26,231 nt of DNA, taken from contig VHZZ01008661.1 of assembly GCA_009801015.1 (NCBI GenBank), positions 5,085 to 31,315 on the forward strand, given 5' to 3'. The notes under the pieces were generated by a model that saw nothing but the letters and a program-made list of their open reading frames with translations, ran no database searches and was not told the origin of the DNA. Below are positions 11,801-23,400 of the stretch, piece after piece. Positions within the stretch are counted from its first letter, which is position 1; each line of letters opens with the position of its first letter. A program made the position numbers and the translations under genes. This stretch comes from Silene noctiflora. Lineage: Eukaryota > Streptophyta > Magnoliopsida > Caryophyllales > Caryophyllaceae.

Positions 11801-14371
11801 AGCACAAAGTAGCACTTTGCATGATACCTAAAGTTGTTTCATCATGGTACAAAAATATGGTGTCGATCGCAACAGTAACAGTCATGATTCATGAAGGAAG
11901 ACAGGATGTAGAGGATGAACTTTAATGAGCCATTGGGTTTAATTTTTAAACATTTCCAAATGTGATAGTTCTTCCCTTTCCCTGAAGACTTAATTTGAGC
12001 TAATTTTCTGTGTTAATAGCCTATGAACAAGGAACTATGTACATGGCATCACAACATTATCCAGGTGACTCGCATAGAATCAACCAAAAAAATGCCTCAG
12101 CCCCAACATGCTTTGGTTGGCTAACATTAACATTAAAATAGTTGTTAGCATATCATTTGACAGAACTCTAGAAGACAATACTATAAATTGAATCACAAAG
12201 AACTAACCTGTGCCTTTTGTGATGGAGTAACACGACAGCATAATGCCGTCCTAGAAAGTATTGCTAATTCAGAAAATGCTTTCTTGTAAAACTTAAGAGC
12301 GATTTCAAGGGCCCAACCATCAATAACAAAAGCCACATCCTGTAGTGAACAAACACTGTGAATGAAGGTAAAATGAAATAATGAATATTATTCAATAGTC
12401 AATAAACTATGTCAAAGGATCAATCACATTTAGGTACTGACTATGTTATTTCGACTCTTTAGACCATACTCGTCTCCAACACACACTCAAGCATATGGGC
12501 ATGAGATTATTACCCAACAATTACCAATCCCTGCTTCTTCTTTGAGACGACATTACTTGACCAAAGTAGTGGAAGGAAAGACAAATTTGAATTTCTATAG
12601 AACTTTAGAGGAAACGCTGCATTTATATGCTCGGGTGAAGTAGAAAGTATGCAGGGGTTGCTTGGTCATCGTCTAAGAAGGAATATTTGGAGTGTAAGTA
12701 AGCCAAAACTGAAATCAATATTGTTGAGAAGGTTAAGGATCAAACTTTTTTTTTGTTATCTGGGATTTATTATCCAAAAGAGTGCCTCAAGGTTGTATGT
12801 ATATGATCTGGACATGCCTCATAAACTAAAGGGTAAATCCGAGGGTAAGGCTGTCATTTTCAAAAGATGCATGTGACGAAGATAGATATGCGACGGTGGA
12901 TATGCGTCAACAGAAAATAAATGAGGTGATGGGGGATAAAGGGAAGTATTGCTTCGATAGAAAATAACATGGTGACAAATCAATTAAGATGATGGAAACC
13001 AATCGACACCCCAGTTAGGAGCCTAGGAGGGCTAGAACGAATAAGAGTGTGAAAGGTAGAGAAAGACCCAACAAAACCCAGATAGAAATGATTGAAAATG
13101 AAATGTGATTCCTTTGATCAAAGAAAACGCAATGATGGAGAGGGGTTAATCTTGAAGAAAGAATGGAGGTGAATGGAGTTTAATTCTTTTTCATTTTTTA
13201 ATGTTATAATTATTATTTTTATTATTTCTTTAGGATATTATTTCAGACTATTCAAACTTTTCCCTTTATCTTCTATTATCATTCTCAGTATTTAAATAAC
13301 TTCCTTTCAAGGTTATTTGATTTATCTTTACACTTTGTATTTGCATTTATTTCTTATATTTAGTTTCTAAAAATTTTTCAGTTCATTATTGCTATTAGTT
13401 GTTTTGTTTGTCAACATCTTAGGACTTTCATAGCTTCATTTTTAGAACTATTTATCATATTTCCTTTTTTTTTTCCTTTTCTATTTCATCCATTTTTATA
13501 ATTGATGTATCATGTCGTTAGACATTTCAAATGATGATTGACGTTGGTCATTCCCAAATCATTTTTGGAAAACAGCTTTGATGTTGTACTCTTCCCTCTT
13601 TTCTTAATCTTTTCCATATCAGTCTATCTCACCAGCTCAAAAATCGCATATTAAACCATTTGAGGCAGGGGACGATCTCCAATCTAGTACTTACAAACTA
13701 GTCCATGGAACGAACCTCGAACCATGCAACGATGAATAGCACAAAGGAACTTTACGTAGTTGGCCAATTACGCAAATAGCTCGTTAATATAATTGTTTCT
13801 CAATGGAACAACTTTGGTTTGATTGTTCCCATGCATCAAACAACTTAGCGTCAAATGTGCCACTGTACTAATACGCCTTGTCTATATTTTGTGACCAAGT
13901 GAAACTTTAGAAACTATTTGAAAAAACTGGCAATAAAGGTCAACAGCACTTGAAAGTAATATCAATTTGTTTAATTAATTTTCAAAAGGGAAGTCACCAT
14001 GATCAAATACGAGTTGAAAGATATACATGGCATTACCTTTGGCTCTGCAGTTGTTATTCTCATAGTAAGCAAGACCCTCTCCAAGTTTCTGCGAACTTCA
14101 TCTGCCGTTTTACCATCAATCAACAGTAGCTGACCTTTAGGTTCTGCACAGAAATAAACAGATAATGTACTATATGGATTCTGATTTTTATCTCCCTGTT
14201 TACGCAATAAATAAAGAAGGTAGAGGATGAAGCAAGTATAGTACAAAACTACAAAAGCAATATGAACAAAAAGAAAAGGGTCAAATAGAACCTTGCAAAT
14301 AAATTCAAAATAAGCAAGACCAAATAAAACAGATTGTTATTCAGAGAGTTAAGCACTCTCAGAGCTTTTGG

Positions 14372-14440
<69 letters not shown>

Positions 14441-17400
14441 ATCATGCTTAAGGAGCAGGTTGCAGACTCAGCCTTTCAGTACTTAGTAAACAAATTAGTC
14501 TTTCTCAAATTTGAAACATTAAAATATTAGCCTTATACGAAACAAATAGATAAAAACTCAGAGATGATAAAAAATTAACTGTAATAAACGACCCACGTGC
14601 CTCCACATGTGGGGAATGTGGCCACATGCATTTTTTGCTAATGACGATAAAAGTTTCCTTAAAAAAGTATTTTACTGATGCCTATTTATCTGATGATAAC
14701 TGAACTTAGCAACAAGACCAAACAAGGTACATAAACGATGTTTTGTTTGATAATTGATAGACAAAAAGATGAGAGAGGAAAGTGAAACATATGGAGAAGT
14801 TTTGCTTGTAAACTAACTCAATTAATAATGAAATTATATAGGCCTTATATAGGCATACATGGAACACTAATAATCCCATTAAACCATGATGCATAACACC
14901 TTCACCACATATCACGCTGTGCACTAGTGATTTACAAGTAAGTTACTTCACCAAACTTAATAATAGGAAACAAACATAACTAAATTTGGGATCATAATAA
15001 TCCATCATTGTTTGCTTACTCGACAACCTTCTTATTACCACTTAGGTCCTGTTCTTTTGGACTTAATTTCAGGACCAATCAGGTCCTATAAGTTCCGGTC
15101 AAGTCTTCTTAATTTAGTTAAGTTCACTTTAGTTTTTTCCTTCACTTTAGGTCAGTTCATGTAAGGTCCGATAAGGCCAGGTCAGGTCCGGATAAGTTTA
15201 AAGTTAAGTTAAGTTCAGATAGTTTCAGTCCAAAAGAATGGGGCCTTGGTAGATTTTATTTCTTTTTCTTACACGTCAGTTTATTTACACATTTAGTACT
15301 TAATAGGTTGTACACATCTGGCTGAATATGATACTCTTCTAGACTTCTTCATACTCTCAAGTCTCAAGATAGATAAATAGGCAAACAATTCAAAAACATA
15401 GGTTAGTATAGAAGGCACTCAAAGCAGCCAGCAAATAAATGGATTCAAGTACCAGGGCTAATGAAATTGCAAGAAAGGGCAATTTGAATAGCAGTATCCT
15501 GCTTATCTCCAGTTAGCATCCAAAAATTTATGCCAGCTTTTCTGAGTGCCTCGATGGTTTCTGGCACCCCTTCCTGCAAAACGGCTGCACATCATTCACT
15601 AACCCAGAATACACAGAAGATACTATGACTTAACTAGCTGACCACTGCCAAAAGTAATCAAAGTTATTTACAACTAGGTTCCCCTGAAATAACAATTAAC
15701 AGAACCCCTATTCCCGCTCTAGCCACCCTTCTCTCTCTGCCCTTCATTCCATTTTGTCTTAATGAGAGGGATTCCCATTATTTTGAAATGGTGATTACAC
15801 TCTACCAAACATATCTTACAGCCTATGGGCCCATTGTAATTTAGAGATTGAATTGGGAGTTCATATAGTTAGCTGGAAAGATGTAACCAGATATGATCAT
15901 ATGAGTAAGTTTTGTTTCCATTTCCAGTGGAGCTAAAACTCATTATTCTTTGTTTCTGGATTATGATGGAATAAATCAAAATGGCTCACTAAAGTGAATA
16001 ACTTTATTAGACAATTTTTGCCACAAAGGCGGTTTACCCCAAGTTTCAGAAGTGAATAATTTTGTTTCCCTATTTAGAAACTGAAGTCAACCCATAAAGT
16101 GGTCAAAAGTCTAAACTAATTTGGCCAATCTAAGTGTACCAAAATTAAATATAGCTTCAGGTAGTTGAAAGAAAAAGTTTAATAGGTAATGATTTGCGAA
16201 AACTTGACTATAATAGAAAGTTTTTTGCTATTATACCTAATAGTTATTAGATAACAAATCTGTCTCAGAAAAGTAAAAAGGAAAAGGATTACAGTTTGGA
16301 AACCAACCCCCTCTTTGGGACACTTTGAAGTTTGAACTAACTTAAAATGGCTTGTAAGAACCAATGTGCTTTTTTCATGATATAGTCAATGGTCGTACCA
16401 TTTTTGTCAACGAGTCACTTGGAAACAATCTATGAGTCATTGCAAGGGAAAGGTAGCATAAGTTTGAATATCCTTGCCTCAATTTGAGTGGGAACCTCCT
16501 TTTAGGCATATTTTTATGGTATGTAATATAGTATATCAAATTAAGAACCCCAAAAGAGTGTTACCTACGCACAAAAAGATACCAGAGGGGGTGCACCCCA
16601 CAAAAGGAGAGTAAGATGCTTGAGCACTTCAGCTCACATGAGTGATCTTATCTACAAAGAGACACTGGGAGTCTGGGACAATGATAATGAATGCTAGTGA
16701 TAACTTACTGATGGGAAACCATATGTAATGCTACATCAGACAAACCACAATCACAATACAGCAGGCAATATGAGTTTGCAAACAAACTTTTTACAGAAAT
16801 CTAAACTGGAATGTAAACCTGCAAATGGTCTTCTATTGCGGACACCCCAAGAATTTCAAAGTCATGTTCTATCTTCTGACACACTTCAGCTATGCGCCAC
16901 TGCAATTTAGTAAAACATAATATAAGAATAACGACAACAACCTAACACATAAACAACACAAGTTAGGTGAGATGTTGAGTTCACCTCCCTATCAACCAAA
17001 GTGCTATTAGCCTCCTTAAACATGGAAGACCATTCAAGATACTCATCCTGCTTCAGCTCACGCCATGCCAAGCATAATGTCCGCAGTCCCAACTGAGCAT
17101 AATGTTCAACAGCTTCAGTAAATGTCCTCATACGCTGACCTGGTTACATTAAGTATAAAAAGCCAAAGATTTTAGAGAAGTGGAGTTAATTTCTGCAATC
17201 AAAGATGGAGATGACTTGGTGCATGAAAACTGATAAAAGCCAAAAAATTTATGTCCTAAAATTTATGCAGTCTTCTGAAAAAGCCATGCTTCTCATGACT
17301 TCCCAGTTACTTCGAATTTGGAAATATAAGGCTTCACCAACAGCTTTTCTTTTGTCTTGGGCTGTACCCAAGGAAAACAAAAACCCAACAGAGATGTTTG

Positions 17401-20400
17401 ACTAGCTGGTGTTGTGCGACTGTGCATTCATGACAAAGAATTACAATTATCATCTTTTGGTCGAGTTCCTTGGGTTTAGTCATTGCAAAACTTATCCTTG
17501 CCTTTTTTCCAGAATGAGGTGGATTAACTCTGGCAAGACTAAAGATGAAAACGATGAAAAACGAATGGATAGCGAAGTTTGGAAGATAGATCCTTCGGCT
17601 ATTTGGTGGTGAATTGGACAAAAATGAAACATCGTGATTTTGATGACATTGCTTCAACACGTCAATCCCAATTTGAATAACGCTTTTAAGGTTTAGAGTT
17701 AACTGCTCTGTTTTCACTTGCTGTAACTATGCGTTTCTTTCCAGATAAAATTACCCATGATAACTTAATCTTCTTACTCTCCTTTTGCACATGTGACAAC
17801 CCCTTTAATGACTTTTTGCACATGGGAGTATTCATTTGAGAGAGGAACTTTGGGTTAGTAACCGATTTGGGTGCTATGCATTAAAGGATTTAAGATGTAA
17901 CTATCATCGTTGAGGGTATTTGTTTTTTTGAAAATTTATTTTTGGCCAATTCAGTGATTTGACTTGAGATAAACCTCTTAGTTTGAGACTAAGAGGTTAG
18001 TAGCAGAAAAGACCTTGGGTCTTGATGAATCATTGTCCAAAAGGAAGTTGGTCACCCCTTATATCCCCTGTACATTTGCCGACCCTCCTATTTGCTTGCA
18101 TTTCCTGATATTCCATCTCGATGCACGATCTTCCGATCTAGCCTAGTCCCCTCTTATCATATTTCTCCAATCCTATCTTGTTTCCTTTGTTAAATTAGTT
18201 CTTTAATAGTTTATTTTTATTTTATTTTTGTTTTAGCTAGCTTAAACGCAACGAACAAATCAGCTTTCTTATTCACTTATACTGAGTATTTAGATCGATT
18301 TGTGGTCCAATTCCCTCATCCTTGTGTTCGACCCCGCTGCTACAACGCCTCGTGGCCCTGCGGTTACTAGGTTTATAGCTCATCACCGCTAAATACTAGG
18401 TAGTATCCGACAGATCCAAATAAGTAAGATATAATTACTTGACAAAGCTTCCTAGTTATATCTACATTCAAAATAGACGTTTACTTTTTTTCATAATGTA
18501 GGATGTAGAATTAATTCATCTTTATCTACTTTACTCCGTGTGAGGAGGAAAGAAACGTCTCTACTCCGCTGTTAAATTTATTCTGTATATGGCCCGAGGT
18601 TCCGTTTTTCTATTAACGAGAGTTTTAGGAGTTGGTTTATATGGTTCTATTGAACCTACCTTAAATTGGGAAAATTAGTTAATCAATCATAACCCTTGGC
18701 ATTAGAAATAATATTCCAAATGAATTTTGAGGCAGTTCCAAAAAAAAAAGAAAAAAAAAAGCACCTCTATTTCCAAAAAGCATATTCGTAAAAAAATTTG
18801 GAAAAAGAAGAGTATTGGGTGGCGTTAGAAGCTTATTCGTGTCCAAAATATATATACCAAGAATTCATAAAGTTTTTTGTACCAAAAAAAAGTACTCAAA
18901 ACTTGGAATAAGGTAGAATCAAACAAAAAAATCCAAATAAGTAAACATATAATTAGATGACAGCTTCCTAGTTATATCTACATTCAAAATAGATGCAAGT
19001 AGCTTTCATTATCTTCACTAAACACGATAAATGAGTAAACTAAAAGCAGAATAAGGTACATTGTCTCGACAAAATTGAACTAAATTGAAATAAAATAAAA
19101 AATTGTGGAAAAACATCAGGGCCAACCCTCCTATTTGTTTGCATTTCCTGATATTCCATCTCGATGCACGATCCTGATATCTAGCCTAGTCCCCTCGTAT
19201 CGTATTTCTTCAATCCTATCTTGTTTCCTTTGTTAAATTAAGTTCTTTAATAGTTAATTATTTTTTTGTTTTAGCTAGTTTAAAACTCGACGAATAAATC
19301 AGCTTTCTTAGTCAACTAAACTAAGGATTTAGATCAATTTGTGAACCAATTCCATCATCCTTGTGTTCGACCTTGCTACTATATTGCCTCGTGGACATGC
19401 GGTTAGTGGGCAAATATACAACTCATCACCCTAAGTATAACGTGGTAACACAAAAGCCAAATAAGTTGACAGCTTCCTAGTTATATCTACATTCAAATAG
19501 ATGCAAATAGCTTTCATCATCTTTTAGGTAAACAAATAAATGAGAAAACTAAAAGCAGAATAGGGTACAATTACCTCAACAGAACTGAACTAAATTGAAA
19601 TAAGATAAAAGAACTGTTGAAAAGAACAGGGCATTAGTTTCGACATTGTAGTGCTTCTATTCTGTTCGGTCTGAGAAAATTCACCAGTATATAAATTTTA
19701 AATACTGCACAAAAAAGATTTTAACCAAATGGTCTGGATTCTCACATGAAAAAGACCAAAATCCTAAACGGGTAGGAACAGCACAACAGATGATTAAACC
19801 TAACATGGACAGTCAAAATTTCGAGCAGAAGTAAAGACATTAAAATTAAGAAGATGCTTTACCAGCACTAGCACAAGGCAAAATAGCTTCATCTGCTCCT
19901 TTTGACAGCAGAATAATCTTTCCATCTTGCAAATCTCTCACAACTACTGACATTTTCTTCCGATCAGAAGTGAACTCCAATATATCTAGAAGTTCATATT
20001 GTCTCACAGAACTATTCAAATTGGTTTCTACACAAAACAAAAACACATTATTACACCCAAAACAGTACAGAATTTGTCGGAATGCAAAACATGTGCTCAA
20101 CACTTAGGTCAGACACAATTCCGTACCAAGAACATTCCCAGTCTTCTTGACAAGAACCATATGCAGGGAAGCAGCTGCTTGAACTAAGGCCTCCTCATCC
20201 TGAGATTGAGCCTTGTACACAATGTCTCCACTTTTACTGGAGAATAAACAATAGGATACTATATCAACTAAAATTTAACTCCAATTTCTATTGCCAACTA
20301 ATTTAAACAAAAGAAAATTGTTGAAGCTGGGAACAATGAGTACGGCAAAGAGATTACCTTTGTGTTGGTATAACAGTATTACAAATAGCCATAACAGTGA

Positions 20401-23400
20401 CAAATCTAATAATATCTGGAGAGCCACTGGTAATAGCATCAAGGAGAGCAGTATCTGACAATGAATGTACATGTAAGAAATGTTAGAAACCTCAAACAAA
20501 GAAAAAAAGTGTGTTCAAAATCATATGAAAATTTTGCAAATCGGCAAAAGCGGGAGGCTTCTCTGTTTTTCTCGTTTTCTCTTCTCGTCTTATCTCCTTT
20601 TACTTCCCGTCTCTGTTTCTCTTCTTATCTCTTCTGTTTTGACTTCTCCTTTCATTTTCCTATAATTTAAGTTTTTTGCTGTATGATTCTTTAAAGTTCC
20701 AGACTTACGGACTCACGGTTTCAATTTTTTGTTGTGTTATTGGTCCTAATTTATGTTAAAAATACATGGTAGTGATTTTAATGACATTTACACTACAGTA
20801 CTATGCCCAATCAAACTTGGGAAATCCTGCAATAAAAAGGGTGTCACGCATGCACCTCGTCAGAGTCGTCGCCTTTGGGTATATCATGCCTCTTTACACT
20901 AAGCACCTACCTTCACCAGCCTTTAGTCTCTCCTCCTTCTCTAACCAGCTGACCACCACCACACCTCACTGCCTCCCAGACCTACACACCAGCCTTCTTC
21001 TCCGACTACCGAACGAATTTCCTCCCCGATAACCGCTACATCCACTTTCTCTAATCCCGACTCTTATCTTTTCCCTCTCTTAACCTCCATTTACAACCCC
21101 CTCACCTCCTCCTCAACACATCTCTTTCGATCTTTCTGTCAGTGAAGCTAAAGGCTCACAAGCAGTATATTCTAAAATGCTTGCTTGAACTACGAAAAAA
21201 ATAACGTAAATTTTAATTCATATTTCTCAGATCTACAACCAACCGAAAACATCAAACGTACTTTTCGACAAATTTCTAGTATAAGGGTGTCAGTAACTTT
21301 GCCTGTGGGTTGAGTCTGGTGGTTGTGATGGTCCAATCATGCTGTATGGAGTGATGAGGCAATTATTCTAAGCAAACTTTGTTTTCTTCCTAATACCAAG
21401 TCCCCTGGCTCTTTTTTGCTTTAATATAGAACTAAACCTATCTTACTTTGAATCGGCTTGCAATATCAGTCAATGGTGTCTAGTGTTGGACACGGCTATT
21501 TTATGAAAACATTTCATGTTTCTGGAGTAAAATGAAGTGTCAAGTGTCATGCTATGGCGAAAGATCAAATACATGACACGCAGCCAATAGAAATGTCAAA
21601 AGTAACATAGACTGAATCAACATGACAATTTTCATAGCCAAAAGCTCACCTTTCAACGCATCCCCACTCTCATTGCCATAGAAAATTCCACCAATGCAGC
21701 ACCTTTTAAAGATCATTTTGTTCTCAGTTAAGGTACCAGTTTTGTCGGTCAAAATATATTCAACTTGTCCTAGGTCCTCACTTATTGCTGTGCTGCAGAG
21801 AGATATCAGAATAAAATTCTTCCATATTCCTAACACCTAGGAAAAGCAGATATGCAATTAATCATGTCTTACTTTGTTGCATGAGATGGAACGCCTGTTT
21901 CCGGGTCGAACATTTCAAGATCCCAGTCAATAAACTTGGCATACAAACTCTTCACAAGATCAAGAGATACCTGTCATAATTGAGATACACAAAAGCAAAA
22001 GCAAAGGTAAGAATTTGTCAAGTACATGGCATAACCTTTGATCCATCAAGGTGTGGTCTAGAATATGAAATAGTGAATATTTTTTATGACTTTAGTTAGT
22101 TATGTTTCTAAGTTAATGCCCACAGACATTGTTTTTAGTAAGACCATGCACATTAGCACCTGTCCAGTAAAGCAAGCTGCTAGACCCAACTATTCTAGAA
22201 AAACAAAGCAATGGCACAGCTTTACTTGGTAAGTTCAAATAAATCCCACTCCAGAAAGTCATGGATCAGTAAAAATATAAGACAGCATCATTATTTTTTA
22301 CAAGCATCATTCAATGAAATACAGTGGCATACAGGTCAGCCTATAAAAATGAGGATTAAGAGATACCGCATATTATTAATTCATCACACTAAAACAACAT
22401 AAGCATGTATCATAGTATTGAATATATAAGCAAGCTTGTGATTGATAGATAAAGTCAATAATCACCTAGACCACTAGGCACTATCTTCACTGAATTCCTT
22501 CTAACTAGAAATGACAATGGCTGGCCACAGCTAATGAGCTACACGACCAGTCAGTACCCAAGAAAGATATACTGATATTTCTAGATTTGACAAGGATAGA
22601 TGCAACCGTTTACCTTTATTGAAATTGGTATCATAATCGAACATAGTAGCTCAAACCGAAGAGGAATGATCAGCAGTTCATACCATGGGCCTTCCTCAGG
22701 ATATAAAACATACCATTGCTGACAACAAAAAGACAAATATTAGACCAAGTGAGAAAAGTAGGCCAACTGGCAACGCACCAACTATCCACAACCGTGCAAA
22801 AATGCAAAATAACTATCCACGGTGAACTACATCACAGGTTTGATTAGAACATCCATACTATAGACAACAGATTGTCTAAAGCTTAATACGAAACTAAAGC
22901 TATGAGCAGAATCCTGCTACTTGTAACAATAAGGTAGCAAAACTCAGTTTTTTCAAGGGAAAGAATTCACATTGATGAAAGAACATGGTCCCTCTTTGTC
23001 TTTACTATCTGATCCTTTTACCATTTTCTTGCGAGTTTTTCAAACCTTTTTTTCTTTTTACTTACACCTCTTCTTTATTACACTTCTATAAAAAATATTC
23101 CATTTTTCCATTATTTCTTTTTCTTTTCACTTATTTGTCTCATTATAATATCTCACCGGCTCTCTTTCAGGAAGTTCTCCATAACTTTCTTATTTATACT
23201 TCCTAATTTTATACTAGTTTTTATCCTCCTCATTTTATATCAATTCCATTACTGGCATTCACTAATATATTTATTTTGTCTTTCTTTTTTGTTCTGATAA
23301 TTGATTCTAGCAGTCCAGTGCACAATATTTCTAAAATAATCACACCTTGGAAAGGGTGAAAGAATTAAGAACACAGATCAGGAATACCCTGTTTGCATAT

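Larger units (their letters stand above)
14144..15452 (-). other. ALA2 intron 14 (1309 bp)
   Basis: Donor GTACTTG and acceptor TGTGCAG bound the intron. It contains a 64-bp AT microsatellite (14374-14437) and a Tourist-like MITE (15045-15245). I see nothing else to name. Confidence 0.85.
17140..19862 (-). other. ALA2 intron 11 (2723 bp), with duplicated modules
   Basis: Donor GTAAAGC and acceptor AACCAG bound the intron, which splits glycine codon 537. The left part (17150-18070) has short frames on both strands that I cannot assign. The right part holds the LTR-like copies at 18078-18387 and 19121-19430 and the linked repeat near 18413, 18931 and 19456. Confidence 0.85.

Noticed and set aside
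17334-17717. Minus-strand 127-codon open frame in intron 11
   Set aside because: It is within a spliced intron, contains no recognisable domain, and has AT-driven composition.
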